The notes: generated by a model from the letters alone, not told the origin. Numbered from the stretch's first letter, positions 41,301-49,781 are shown. The stretch: 64,000 nt of DNA from Pinibacter soli (GCF_029961145.1 NZ_JASBRG010000007.1:2024040-2088039); one strand, 5' to 3'. Made by a program: numbers and translations.

Positions 41301-41552
41301 TTGATCATACCCTATATATGAAATAACCAATGCGGTTGCGGAATTAGGAACACTGAGGGAGAACACTCCTGAAACATTGGTGTTAGTTCCGGTAGAAGAG
41401 CCTTTCTCTTTAACGGTGGCACCGGCCAGTGGTGCACCTTTGTCGTCGGTAATGGTACCGGTTACGGTTTTGCTTTGTGCCCTTGCAAGGTGTACAAGAA
41501 ACAGACACATAAAACAGCACAATAGCTGTTGTAGCAATCGTTTTGTAAGCAT
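38397..41552 (-). CDS. SusC/RagA TonB-linked outer-membrane transporter
   Basis: A 1051-residue intact SusC. The signal peptide ends ARAQ; the carboxypeptidase-like domain (TVTGTITDDKGAPLAGATVK), TonB box VVVGYGTQKRK and plug (LYIVDGVRTDGTNLNPQDV) follow. The 22-strand barrel ends in YSVGLDLTF with terminal Phe. It imports the oligosaccharide released outside. The intact copy contrasts with the interrupted PUL1 homologue. Confidence 0.95.
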   Translation of the reverse strand: MLTKRLLQQLLCCFMCLFLVHLARAQSKTVTGTITDDKGAPLAGATVKEKGSSTGTNTNVSGVFSLSVPNSATALVISYIGYDQQEISIKNRTAVAVSLQPSKSSLNEVVVVGYGTQKRKDVTGSVVSVKGDAFKNQPVTNVTEALQGRAAGVEVIKSSGAPDAQPLILIRGTASLHQPNPLYIVDGVRTDGTNLNPQDVASIEVLKDASAAAIYGSAAAGGVILITTKKGTSQRPTVNFNARYGVSKPKLVKLLDRNDWIKLQNIIHPLYFKGATKTDTLANTDWVDELYRNGYEQNYNLSVSGSSPNVNYLASGFYNANKGIYINNFSNIGGARVNTDFKLGNYVKIGEQVSVSQRRTAPPVGSEAQLHNAPFRTQPIIPVHNSWNNSWGTLPPGYPAIQFGGPNPVGAVNSAMAQNFKNNFQGNVYGEVKLPWYLTFRTNLGYGYYNETNDYYQAPYNFGPVNSATNFLDKTSIVSSTLLTNYLLSFDHTFGKHNISALVGYEQIKNVYNYIEANQSMIGLPGYSFIQTSQSNTTVHGKYDANGLIKSEFARLNYNFNGKYYLSASVRQDANFTVFGPGKQKGTFPAFSAGWNISEEDFWKPISNAVNLLKIRGSYGSLGNSAIPPYSYAATYSKFTGGGYNALGGQNFAPGAPLVIANSLNAIPNPNLHWETVYETNLGIDGEALNSHLYFTVEWYNKKTKDMLYALKMPVSAGYTSPYFVNIGSVQNKGVDLLIGYRSKAGEFNYDVSFNAGFNNNKVLDLSGIPNDQLFDGINYYSNGDAGYNIMPNQNLTVTKAGLPFGSFYGYKVIGTFKTDAEAAAATAQPGAKAGDLIYAHDAKNGNVVSEADKQVLGNPNPKMVYGVNIHLNWKGIDVAMLFNGVAGVELFNGVKAYEMFPWSDGNTTSKVFGASYFGDNQLTSQPRIGYINPTNANQFILDPNGNYTKVNSYFVENGSYLKLKNLQIGYTFSGSLMEKIKMRSARVFVMANNVFTITKYTGLDPELGTGFSMAQQQGYVGGITVTTRGVDAVSQYPQTKLYSVGLDLTF

Positions 41553-41990
41553 AATCAGGATTGTTTAAAAAGTTTAAATATGTCGAAATGCAAATTGTTT
41601 TGAGAATAAACTATTAATTAGCGCAACTTGTTCCGGTTATCGAAACATGATTTTGCCAATTAATAATTGATCAACAAAAAAGGGAAAATAATGATGTGGA
41701 AAATCCAATAGTTTTTTAGTCATAAACAAGCATTTTTGGTTTACAGCTTTTTAAGGAAAGCTTTAAAAAGAGAGTAGCATTTTTGCGAACAGGTCGTTAG
41801 TCATGTTCACAAGGTCAAAATAATAGCTGGAAAAAAGCGAAACCAATTTATATGTCCTGACTATAAGAAATATTTGCTAAAATGGAGATTCTACTAAAGC
41901 TAAAGAAATGATATACAAACACTTAAAAACACATTATTATTTTTTATATATAATGCTATTTTAGCCTTTTATTTAGCTGATTCAGGCATT
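41553..41990. other. 438-base gap: susC leader/promoter region
   Basis: AT-rich and gene-free. It should contain the PUL2 operon promoter and the binding site of the SusR-like regulator. I see short self-complementary AGCTTTTTAAGGAAAGCTTT at 41748-41767 but no exact -7 box. Confidence 0.5.
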
Positions 41991-43595
41991 TTATACCGTC
42001 TTTATGTCCATGATCCTGTGTTCAAAGTCTTCGTTTGGCACCACAGATTTGTTTTTGATTTTCGTTTTATATGTATTGATGGTGTTAACAGAATACTCCA
42101 AAATCTGAGCGATCTTTTCATTGTCGTGAATACCCATTCTAATCAATGCAAAAATTCTCAGATCGGTGTTTAAGAGTTCGTTGTCTCTTAGCTTGATTTT
42201 ATCCTCTTCCGCAAAGAGCGCATTGAACTCATCGATGAAATTTGGAAACAGTTTCAGGAAAACCTTATCGAAGTTTTTCAGCAACTCTTCTTTCTCTTTT
42301 TTAAGATTAATATTGTTCACCAGGAATTTTATCTCCTCCAGTTTTCGCTCAGCGATCTTTTGCTCGACAGATTTTTTGAATCTTTCAATTTTGGTAAAGA
42401 ACTCTGAGTTGCCGTTGAAAAAGTAACCAATGTATTCTTCTTTGATCTTATTTGCTTCCAGAAGTTTGGTATTGATCTCCTGTTGTTTTGCGTGAGCAGC
42501 CATGATTATTTTTTCCGCAGCTTTCAATTTTGCCACCTGGCGGAAGACTACTACTATTAATGTAACCAACGCTATTAACAATAATGTTGCGATCGCACTA
42601 TAGGTAATTAATGTTTTCTTTTGGTTTTCTACCCGGCTTATCTTCTCACCTTCAATTAACGGCAAGATGGCGCTTACCTGCACTTTGCGCTGGCGTGCGC
42701 CGTAGAACACCGCATCGTTGATCGCCCTCTCTATATAAGTAGATGCGTTTTTCAAATCGCCTTGTTTGAATAATATGGAGGCAAGGTTGAAAATGGCTGC
42801 CGTTTCTTTTGTGGAAGATTTAATGTCTGCAATCGCTGCTTTCACCAGCAATGCGGTTGCCGTATCAATTTGACCGTTCTGTATGTAAATGTCGCTAAGT
42901 GTGGATGCGGTTAACGCGATTTCATGATAGCTTAAATTGGGATTGCTCATGATCTTTTTAAAATTGACCAGAGCATGCGGGCGGTTATTGGAACGAATGT
43001 CTTTTAACCCCCTAAAGTATAAGTACTCAAAATTGGTTGTGTCGTAGTAGTTGAACGCAGAGTCAAGATAGTTGTTGCCTTGTTTATTATACTCAGGAGT
43101 ATGGTAAGCATCATTGTCGTAATCTGCAAGGTCATAATAATATCTCGCCATCAACGAATAGTATTCAGCTTTCGAAGTATCGGGCAAATGGGAAATGTCT
43201 ATTCTCTTTAAAGAATCATACGCTTCCTTGAACATACCGGACGATAAGAGAATAAAACCTTGTTTGATTTTCGCATAATTGATCTTCGACTGATCGTTTA
43301 ACTGATAAGCTGCTTCGAGGAGTTTTTTGGAATAACTATATGCAGAATCATATTTAAATATTTTATATTCATCATACAGTCTCGAATACACGAAAAATTT
43401 ATAGCCTGGGCTATTGTTATCTTTTTTTGCAAGGTTTATTTTAAGTTCACTGATAGATTTCAGTTTTCCATCATCAAATTGAGGAGCCTGTGTAATAGCA
43501 TCATTAAGATTGGAAAGCAGCGAGGTGGTACTTTGCTGACAATAAGTTGAGAATCCGAAAAAAAGTATGGCAATTGCTATTACTAAATGCTTCAT
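41991..43595 (-). CDS. SusR-like membrane-anchored transcriptional regulator (DUF6377 type)
   Basis: The preferred start at 43595 gives a signal-like MKHLVIAIAILFFGFSTYCQ and a protein of 534 residues; ATGs further upstream would add 33 residues lacking a signal. The N-terminal half is helical TPR-like and periplasmic. One membrane helix near 333 (TYSAIATLLLIALVTLIVVV) precedes a coiled coil. The C-terminus has a LuxR-like helix-turn-helix (IRMGIHDNEKIAQILEYSVN). The layout resembles SusR of Bacteroides thetaiotaomicron, the maltose-responsive activator of starch utilisation, and it stands just upstream of susC. Confidence 0.85.
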   Translation of the reverse strand: MKHLVIAIAILFFGFSTYCQQSTTSLLSNLNDAITQAPQFDDGKLKSISELKINLAKKDNNSPGYKFFVYSRLYDEYKIFKYDSAYSYSKKLLEAAYQLNDQSKINYAKIKQGFILLSSGMFKEAYDSLKRIDISHLPDTSKAEYYSLMARYYYDLADYDNDAYHTPEYNKQGNNYLDSAFNYYDTTNFEYLYFRGLKDIRSNNRPHALVNFKKIMSNPNLSYHEIALTASTLSDIYIQNGQIDTATALLVKAAIADIKSSTKETAAIFNLASILFKQGDLKNASTYIERAINDAVFYGARQRKVQVSAILPLIEGEKISRVENQKKTLITYSAIATLLLIALVTLIVVVFRQVAKLKAAEKIIMAAHAKQQEINTKLLEANKIKEEYIGYFFNGNSEFFTKIERFKKSVEQKIAERKLEEIKFLVNNINLKKEKEELLKNFDKVFLKLFPNFIDEFNALFAEEDKIKLRDNELLNTDLRIFALIRMGIHDNEKIAQILEYSVNTINTYKTKIKNKSVVPNEDFEHRIMDIKTV

Positions 43596-43733
43596 AATAA
43601 AGTAAATAAGGGCGGGAATAGGAAACACCTGCATATATGCAATAATCAGAGGATCGGCCATTGGCCTTCTCATAAGCAAGCTTTCTCTATCCACTTACGA
43701 AGATAAGAGACTGAGTGAAAGAAACAAGGATGA

Positions 43734-43909
43734 TTTCACGCAAAGGCGCAAAGTGAAAACAAACGACACAAAAACATGGTCATGTTTTTACATTCTTTGC
43801 ATTTCTGAAGAAGAAATAAAAAGCAGGTAATGCGTGCGCTTATCTTTTGCTTAATTCGTTTCTGCGTAAACCTTTGCGCTCTTTGTTTTCTCTTTGCACC
43901 TTTGTGTGG
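43734..43909. repeat. Inverted repeat, GCAAAGGCGCAAAG phrase
   Basis: The left arm (43734-43763, TTTCACGCAAAGGCGCAAAG and on) is matched by the right arm (43860-43909, TTTGCGCTCTTTGTTTTC and on). It lies in the 428-base divergent gap between the SusR-like gene and the BamA-like gene, which otherwise shows nothing clear. Confidence 0.75.
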
Positions 43910-44023
43910 AATATGAAAAGTTCATCCTCAAACCAATTGACAATGAACATTTACGCGTTTCCATTGTTACCATTTTAATTACCCGAGGTAGCGATACCTG
44001 TTTTTAAAACCAGCATAGTTATT

Positions 44024-45295
44024 ATGATTTTTACCTTAGGAAAGAACATATTTATTGCTAACTGCCTTTTGTTTTTTTTGATTAGCTCGCCGTCTGTTTC
44101 ATATGCATTTGAAGGGGCGGACACTTGTGCTCCGCGGGATCTTTCGGACGTGGCCAGAAGTCTGTTTAATATGAAGCCCAAAAAAGAAAAAAGCTCCGCG
44201 ATATTTGTTGCGCCTGTATTTAACTCATCTCCTACTACCGGATTTGTATTCGGCGTAACGGGACAAGGTGCTTTCCAGGTACCAGGTTCTAAAATTTCTG
44301 CTTTCCAGGCAAATGTGCAATACACCACCAAGGCCCAGGTCCTGATTTTTCTACGCAGCAATATTTATATAAACCACAGTAAGATCTTTCTTTCGGGCGA
44401 TTGGCGCTACTTCAAATATTCAGAACCTACTTACGGCCTGGGAACAAATGCGCCGGAAGGTTCTATTGTCAACAAGATCAACTTCAACGGTGAAACCATG
44501 CCAACTGATTCCCTTGCCCAGCCAATGAAGTTCAACTACTTTAAACTGCATCAAACAGCTTCCTGGTCTGTCGGTAATGGATTTTATGTAGGCCCGGGCA
44601 TTCACCTCGATACGTACAGTAACATCGAAGACCTCAGCCTCGATACAGCGGCTTCGCCAAAAAAATATACGAGCCATTACACTTACAGTATTAAGCACGG
44701 GTTTAATCCTACGCACTACACAACGATGGGTGTAAGTTTAAATCTTATGTATGATACACGGGATAATATGGTGAACACGGAAAAGGGAATGTTTGCAAAT
44801 CTTAATTTCCGTGCCAACCCCACATGGCTCGGTAGTACAAAAGCCAGCAACATTTTGTGGGCGGAATTCAGAGCGTTCAAAAAAGTTATTCCTAATAAAA
44901 ACCAACACGTGCTTGGCGTTTGGGTGATCGGCAATTTCGTAACCGGTGGTGATGTACCTTATCTTTCCCTGCCTGCAATTGGCTACGACCAGAGAAGCAG
45001 AAGCGGCCGGGGTTATACAAACGGACGCTTCAGAGGTGAGCAACTGGTAGATATGGAGGCTGAATACAGGTTCCCTATTATGTGCAATCAACTCATCAGC
45101 GGTGTTGTTTTTGGCAGCGCCATTACTACAAGTAACAAAGACGCGAACGTAAATTTGTTTGAATACTTAAGACCAGCGGGTGGTGTTGGTTTACGTTTCT
45201 TGTTCAATAAGAAAGCAAAAATGAACATGTCGATAGATTATGCGATTGGTCAAAATTCATCCGGATTTTACTTCGGAGCAAGCGAGGTTTTTTAA
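44024..45295 (+). CDS. BamA/TamA-family (surface antigen D15) outer-membrane barrel
   Basis: A 423-residue protein with a signal peptide (to SVSYAF) and then a single Omp85-type barrel domain, without POTRA repeats. Barrel features are SPTTGFVFGVTGQGAF, NLMYDTRDNMVNTEKGMFANL and a C-terminal FYFGASEVF with terminal Phe. The GYTNGRFRGEQLVDMEAEYRFP stretch matches the conserved L6-loop RGF/(V)RG-like region of Omp85 proteins. POTRA-less members are common in Bacteroidota, with unknown cargo. No link with its neighbours is evident. Confidence 0.88.
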   Translation: MIFTLGKNIFIANCLLFFLISSPSVSYAFEGADTCAPRDLSDVARSLFNMKPKKEKSSAIFVAPVFNSSPTTGFVFGVTGQGAFQVPGSKISAFQANVQYTTKAQVLIFLRSNIYINHSKIFLSGDWRYFKYSEPTYGLGTNAPEGSIVNKINFNGETMPTDSLAQPMKFNYFKLHQTASWSVGNGFYVGPGIHLDTYSNIEDLSLDTAASPKKYTSHYTYSIKHGFNPTHYTTMGVSLNLMYDTRDNMVNTEKGMFANLNFRANPTWLGSTKASNILWAEFRAFKKVIPNKNQHVLGVWVIGNFVTGGDVPYLSLPAIGYDQRSRSGRGYTNGRFRGEQLVDMEAEYRFPIMCNQLISGVVFGSAITTSNKDANVNLFEYLRPAGGVGLRFLFNKKAKMNMSIDYAIGQNSSGFYFGASEVF

Positions 45296-45422
45296 TAAAG
45301 TCCAAAGGCAAAAAACTATTCCAGTCTCAGCTCTCAAACAGGGATCATTCCTGAGATATTCATTTTGAATTTTTACTTTTTACTTTCGACAAACTTTTTT
45401 TTGATTTTCTAAATCGTAGTGA

Positions 45423-46322
45423 ATGCTGCTCAAACAGAACCTTACACTTTATCGCATCGTAAAACTCACATGGAAGGTAGATCTCATCATGATCAGCCTG
45501 TGCGCTGTTGCCTATTATTTTGATATATACGTTACTCCGGAAATTCATATTCCTACAATGGTTACAACGCTGATGGGAACTGCCCTGGCGTTCTTCATTG
45601 CGTTTAACAATAACCAGGCTTACAGCAGATGGTGGGAAGCAAGAATTATCTGGGGAGGCATCGTAAATGATTCAAGGTCGTGGGCACGCAACCTGCTCTC
45701 CTACACTGCTAACGATGAAGACAAAACTGTTTTGGTACGAAGAATGGTATTAAGGCACATCGGTTTTTTGTATGCACTGAAAACAAGCCTGAGAAGATTG
45801 CACGATGATGAGTACAAAAAATTTCTTTCTGAAGAAGAAGCAAAAAAAGTAAAAGCGTTTGCGAATGTACCGAGCGCCATACTTGATCTTCAGGCAGATG
45901 ATATACAGCTATTGTCAGACTATGAATTGATCGATGGATTTCGCTTCATGCAAATAAGTGGCCTTCTGCAAAATTTCTGTGACCACATGGGAAAATCAGA
46001 ACGCATCAACAATACCGTTTTTCCTACGAACTATATTTACTTCACACGTTTGTTTGTCTGGATACTTGTTGTATTTGTAACTGTAACGACTGCTGAAAAC
46101 ATTGGCCCGTGGTCCATCTTACTAGGATGGGTGCTGGGTTTCGTTTTTCACACAACACACATCAATGGTATGGCCATTATGAATCCTTTTGAAATCGCTC
46201 CTGAATGTGTACCACTAAACAGCATTACCCGCAACATTGAAATCAATCTTCTCCAAATGCTTGGTGAAACAAAAATCCCTTCACCGGAACCAACGATGCA
46301 TAGCGGCGAGTATATTTTGTAA
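45423..46322 (+). CDS. Bestrophin-family (RFP-TM) ion channel
   Basis: A 299-residue bacterial bestrophin. The first helices and the family hallmark NNQAYSRWWEARIIWGG appear near residues 60-80, followed by LPTNYIYFTRL-like pore segments and an INGMAIMNPFE stretch. Bacterial bestrophins are pentameric inner-membrane channels, some cation-selective. It stands alone, followed by a phrase-type hairpin. Confidence 0.93.
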   Translation: MLLKQNLTLYRIVKLTWKVDLIMISLCAVAYYFDIYVTPEIHIPTMVTTLMGTALAFFIAFNNNQAYSRWWEARIIWGGIVNDSRSWARNLLSYTANDEDKTVLVRRMVLRHIGFLYALKTSLRRLHDDEYKKFLSEEEAKKVKAFANVPSAILDLQADDIQLLSDYELIDGFRFMQISGLLQNFCDHMGKSERINNTVFPTNYIYFTRLFVWILVVFVTVTTAENIGPWSILLGWVLGFVFHTTHINGMAIMNPFEIAPECVPLNSITRNIEINLLQMLGETKIPSPEPTMHSGEYIL

Positions 46323-46331
46323 TGGAAAATG

Positions 46332-46418
46332 GAACGCAGATTTTCATGATTGTTACGATTTGTTATGATTTTTAAATCGAATCATGATAAATCATCAAAA
46401 TCATAAAAGTCTGCGTTC
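46332..46418. repeat. Inverted repeat, GAACGCAGATTTTCATGAT phrase
   Basis: Arms 46332-46370 and 46381-46418 pair almost end to end across about ten bases. It follows the bestrophin stop by 10 bases and is a plausible terminator-like 3' hairpin. Confidence 0.8.
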
Positions 46419-46467
46419 TTTATTTTTTCATTTGTTTCAGTTTTTTTTGAAAGTTCGAAATTTATAG

Positions 46468-46475
46468 TATTTTTG
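46468..46475 (+). promoter_or_regulatory. Promoter of the small membrane-protein pair
   Basis: TATTTTTG matches TAnnTTTG exactly. A TTG at 46447-46449 stands 18 bases upstream as a -33 element. The transcription start would be near 46482. Confidence 0.5.
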
Positions 46476-46506
46476 TTCTGCAAATGTTTCAGATCGGTAC
46501 TATAAA

Positions 46507-46884
46507 ATGTATGCTATGAATATTCTTGCTTATGCTATCTATTTGGTCATAACTTACTTCATCACATTCAAGGTTGGCCTGATCTTTTACCGCAACGGAC
46601 GTGTTTTTGTTTTTTATCTTTTAAAACAAGACGAACATCTTACCAACTTTATTAACCGTGTGTTGCTCGTTTGCTATTACCTGCTGAACATTGGTTATGC
46701 CACAATGATGATAAGTTTCTGGCAAACCGTTAACAGCTGGACGGAGCTCCTATCCAGCGTTACCAAAATGACCGGCAACATCATGCTTACTCTTTCAATC
46801 ATCCATTTTTTCAATATGGCTGTAATTTATTTCATGGGAAAGAAAAACAAATCATTCACTCATTCTAAAACTGAACAAATATGA
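46507..46884 (+). CDS. Small membrane protein, first of a tandem paralogous pair
   Basis: A 125-residue protein with three to four hydrophobic helices and a short basic C-terminal tail. No family is recognised. It aligns by eye with the next gene's product over its whole length: NILAYAIYL with NFVAYLIYL, RNGRVFVFYL with KNSRVFMLDI, CYYLLNIGYA with GFYLLNLGFA, and IIHFFNMAVIYF with IMLFFNLYLFF. An internal ATG at 46516 is an alternative start. The reading frames overlap by four bases (ATGA), indicating translational coupling. Confidence 0.75.
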   Translation: MYAMNILAYAIYLVITYFITFKVGLIFYRNGRVFVFYLLKQDEHLTNFINRVLLVCYYLLNIGYATMMISFWQTVNSWTELLSSVTKMTGNIMLTLSIIHFFNMAVIYFMGKKNKSFTHSKTEQI

Positions 46885-47264
46885 AAAACGATTTTAACTT
46901 CGTAGCGTATTTAATTTATCTGCCTGCAATTCTTTTAGTAACATGGTATGTGGCACATACCCTATTCAAAAATAGCAGAGTGTTTATGCTGGATATCTTT
47001 AGCGGCAAACAAGAGATTGCGTTTGCCACCAACAAACTTTTTGAGACAGGCTTTTACTTGTTAAATCTTGGCTTCGCATTTTGGATCATGACTATAACTT
47101 CCTCTATTCTTTCCAACCGTGAACTGGTGGAAATATTAAGCGCAAAAATAGGAGGCTTCTTAATCTATTTAGGCATCATGCTATTCTTCAACCTTTACTT
47201 ATTCTTTAGAGGCAGAAGAAAATCGAGAGAGAAAATGAGAACTGTAGTTGCGCCGGTTTCTTAA
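46881..47264 (+). CDS. Small membrane protein, second of a tandem paralogous pair
   Basis: A 127-residue protein with three to four membrane helices and a basic tail (RGRRKSREKM). It is a diverged duplicate of the preceding product and is coupled through an ATGA overlap. The function is unknown; a heteromeric membrane pair is a reasonable guess. Its stop codon merges into the next inverted repeat. Confidence 0.75.
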   Translation: MKNDFNFVAYLIYLPAILLVTWYVAHTLFKNSRVFMLDIFSGKQEIAFATNKLFETGFYLLNLGFAFWIMTITSSILSNRELVEILSAKIGGFLIYLGIMLFFNLYLFFRGRRKSREKMRTVVAPVS

Positions 47265-47394
47265 TTGAAAGTTGAAAATGGAAAATGAGAGAACGCAAAT
47301 TTTGATGAGTTGTCATGATTCTATTCAAAAAATCATAACCAATCGTGACAATCATGAAAATCTGCGTTCCATTTTCAACTTTCAATTTTCAATT
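47263..47394. repeat. Composite nested inverted repeat of two phrase families
   Basis: The outer arms (47263-47280 and 47376-47394) belong to the TTGAAAGTTGAAAATTG phrase. The inner arms (about 47290-47320 and 47331-47370) belong to the GAACGCAGATTTTCATGAT phrase. It sits exactly between convergent genes and overlaps both coding ends. Confidence 0.82.
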
Positions 47395-47779
47395 CATCAC
47401 TCTCATACCATACTTCCACCGTATATCCATCCGGATCTTTGAAATACACAAATGGTTCACCGGGCACAAATTCGCCCTGCTCAACGATGGGAGCATTCAC
47501 AGTTGAAAGCACATCGGTTACCTTTTTAATTTCATTTGCATTGGTAAGACGAAAACCAAAATGCATGATGCCGCAGTTGTTTTTTCCAGCGAGCTCTTTG
47601 TTTTCTTCGAATACGATAATGTCGTTGGCTCCGGGCGTTTGCACTTGCGCCCATTTGGGAGTGCTATGCATTACGCATGCGCCAAAAACTTTTTCATAAA
47701 AATCCACTGATTGCTGCACATTCTTTACGGCAAGTGCAATGTGTGTAAGGCCGTAAGTGGTAAAAGCTGGTCCCGGCAT
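47375..47779 (-). CDS. VOC (glyoxalase/bleomycin-resistance fold) family protein
   Basis: A 134-residue single VOC module pair. Metal-ligand positions are likely the histidine in GLTHIALAVKN, the histidine in CGIMHFGFRL and the glutamate in DGYTVEVWYE. The reaction is unknown; family members include glyoxalase I, dioxygenases and antibiotic-binding proteins. The C-terminal codons lie in the nested inverted repeat. Confidence 0.88.
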   Translation of the reverse strand: MPGPAFTTYGLTHIALAVKNVQQSVDFYEKVFGACVMHSTPKWAQVQTPGANDIIVFEENKELAGKNNCGIMHFGFRLTNANEIKKVTDVLSTVNAPIVEQGEFVPGEPFVYFKDPDGYTVEVWYESDELKIES

Positions 47780-48189
47780 AAAGAGATGGTTTTAATTTCA
47801 CGCCGACAATCAATCCTTCACATATAATTCAAGCAGAAGCTTTTCTTCACATGGCGACTGAATAACTACCGGCAATGACAGGTTTACTAATAAGGTTGTG
47901 GTTTGAAGAGCATTCTTCAACCAATCAAAGCTATATCATGATCAAGTGAGTTCTTTGCTGATTATAATGGTAGGATCAAACCACAACAGGTGTATTTAAA
48001 GTTATTGAATTTCGCGATTTATCAAAGAGAATTGGTGTGGAATATTTTCTACGGCAAAGAAAAAATTGTTAGTTATTGGTTGTAGTGAAAATAGAAAATC
48101 GACATTCGGTTTTCAATCAATTTGAAAATAAAAAAGCCCGTAGCTATTCGCCCGGGCCTCATCAATTTGAGAGCTTGTTCAATGGTGTA
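47780..48189. other. 410-base gap with only a terminator
   Basis: No gene or RNA is visible apart from the terminator next to the ricin-like gene. A weak TGGTTTGAAGAG/TTCTTCAACCA hairpin lies near 47898-47923. Confidence 0.5.
48128..48158 (-). terminator. Terminator after the ricin-like lipoprotein gene
   Basis: On the minus strand GCCCG pairs with CGGGC around a 14-base loop, followed by a T6 run. It is 30 bases after the stop. Confidence 0.7.
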
Positions 48190-48693
48190 TTAAATATCTG
48201 GATTCTGTTCGCGTAGTGTCCACCACTGTATGGTGGAGTTATCGTACTTTGACAAAATGATCTTACTATCAACTGTACCGTCTCTGTCAGAAGGAGTAAG
48301 GTACAGATCAGTTCCTTTCAATTTTATCATGTACACATTGTTTTGAACCGGAATGAATTCGTATTCCTGTGAGATCTGATCAACTGTTAAAGGCTGTTGT
48401 TCCAATGCGGAGCCGTTGTATGCACTGGCACAAGGTTGAAATGTCTTGTTTGTAAACAGGTTTTTCAACTGGTATGTTTGACCAGCCACATGCTGGAAAT
48501 CCCATGTCACACATTTCCACTTCACTGGGGAATAAGAAACCAAAGGAGTGCCATTATCTGCATTTGCATCTTTAACACGCAGGTACATTCCTGTTTCTAA
48601 GTTTTTAATAGCATACGTTCCCTTAATTACCTGGGAGTTGCCGGTGCAAGCATATAATAACCCACACAAGCACATCATTACGAATCGGACCAT
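48190..48693 (-). CDS. Small lipoprotein with ricin-type beta-trefoil
   Basis: A 167-residue lipoprotein (lipobox LYAC near residue 16). The rest reads as one beta-trefoil: GTYAIKNLETGMYLRVKDAN, YQLKNLFTNKTFQPCAS and VYMIKLKGTDLYLTPSD, then QWWTLRE. The repeated W/Y-hydrophobic core with final QxW is the ricin B-like signature. It probably binds carbohydrate at the cell surface. No enzyme domain is attached. Confidence 0.75.
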   Translation of the reverse strand: MVRFVMMCLCGLLYACTGNSQVIKGTYAIKNLETGMYLRVKDANADNGTPLVSYSPVKWKCVTWDFQHVAGQTYQLKNLFTNKTFQPCASAYNGSALEQQPLTVDQISQEYEFIPVQNNVYMIKLKGTDLYLTPSDRDGTVDSKIILSKYDNSTIQWWTLREQNPDI

Positions 48694-48765
48694 TGGGTTT
48701 TAGTTTTTGAGTACTACAATATATCAAGTCGAATCAAGTCAAGTAGTCTAATATAGGAAACTTTT

Positions 48766-48981
48766 TTACAAAATCTCCCATTTTCCGTCATTATCTTTTG
48801 CATAGGATAACCCATTGCTCATCTCGTGAATCTGCCTGCCTCCGTCATTTACATAACTGCGCTTTTCATACACTCTAATACCATTGTTTTCTCTTGTTAA
48901 ATAAACGAGCAATGCGTTTAAAGTAGGCGCCACATCGTTCAACCATTGTCCGTCGCTTTCGCGTACAAATGCCTGACTCAT
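48766..48981 (-). CDS. Small uncharacterised protein (71 residues)
   Basis: The preferred ATG at 48981 starts MSQAFVRESDGQWLNDVAPT; an earlier in-frame ATG at 49038 would overlap the next gene's stop. It is hydrophilic, without a signal, and ends GLSYAKDNDGKWEIL. No family is recognised. It is separated by 31 bases from the outer-membrane barrel gene upstream and is probably co-transcribed with it. Confidence 0.6.
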   Translation of the reverse strand: MSQAFVRESDGQWLNDVAPTLNALLVYLTRENNGIRVYEKRSYVNDGGRQIHEMSNGLSYAKDNDGKWEIL

Positions 48982-49012
48982 AGGGATTTCTTTTAAAAAG
49001 TGAACTAAAAAA

Positions 49013-49609
49013 TCATCTCCTGAAAAAGAATCCTGCACAAATCATACCCTTATACCCAAAGCCCAATTCAACAAAGCCGCCAACATTACTGCCATATCTG
49101 GCTCCAATACCAATGATCTGTAAATCAAAACTGCCAGAGCTGGTTTTCTTTTCTGCCCCGGAAATAGGTGTAAGTGTTTCATTACTAAATGTATAGCCCA
49201 ATCCTAACCCGGAATACAAATGAAATTTTTCTTTCTTGATATACCGATAATCAGCTTCTGCTGCAATAGTGTAAAAGTTTCTGTGAAGGTCACCCGACTT
49301 CTCACGGCTGTAGGAGTAGTCGCCATTACCAGTTTGATAGGCGAAAGTAGCCCCTACTGCTAGCTTCTGTTTTTTGGTAAGAAAAGTTTTATATCCCACA
49401 TGCCAGGCTGGTGAATACTTCACATTCTCTGAGTAAGTATCGACCATGAAAATTGCTGAAAAAAAATCGGTCATTCCGTTTAAAGTGGTGCTGGCAGCTT
49501 CGTTTGTGGTACCAAAGCCAAAACCCAAACTTACCTCATGTTTGGATTGGGCAAAAGAAGTGAGATTTAAGGTTAACAGGGAGGCAAAAACCATTAGTGT
49601 TTTTTGCAT
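49013..49609 (-). CDS. Outer-membrane beta-barrel protein
   Basis: With the start at 49609 (MQKTLMVFASLLTLNLTSFAQ) it is a 198-residue exported protein with alternating aromatic strands, an eight-stranded porin-like barrel (EVSLGFGFGTT, LGLGYTFSNET, GFVELGFGYKG). It ends with Phe-Phe-Arg-Arg. The upstream ATG at 49714 would add 35 residues without a signal. The role is unknown. Confidence 0.75.
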   Translation of the reverse strand: MQKTLMVFASLLTLNLTSFAQSKHEVSLGFGFGTTNEAASTTLNGMTDFFSAIFMVDTYSENVKYSPAWHVGYKTFLTKKQKLAVGATFAYQTGNGDYSYSREKSGDLHRNFYTIAAEADYRYIKKEKFHLYSGLGLGYTFSNETLTPISGAEKKTSSGSFDLQIIGIGARYGSNVGGFVELGFGYKGMICAGFFFRR

Positions 49610-49673
49610 GTTTTTGCATTTTTTATTAAAATACAAAAAATCAACTGCAAAAGCTATCTTTTTTACCCAGAGA

Positions 49674-49768
49674 AAATAACTGAATAACTGAGTAACTGAA
49701 AGGTTGATTATCAAAAAGCAAGATCGATCTTCAGTGTCTCAGTTATTGAGTTACTCAGTTATTCAACC
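49674..49768. repeat. Inverted repeat, CAGTTATT phrase family
   Basis: The left arm (49674-49704) has ATAACTGA units and the right arm (49732-49768) their complement. It lies between the NTF2-like gene and the barrel gene, in the latter's upstream region. Confidence 0.8.
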
Positions 49769-49781
49769 TGCGTCTATGCGC

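Noticed and set aside
43975..44361. Minus-strand 128-residue frame over the start of the BamA-like gene
   Set aside because: It is a shadow of the barrel gene, which has a signal peptide and full-length homology.
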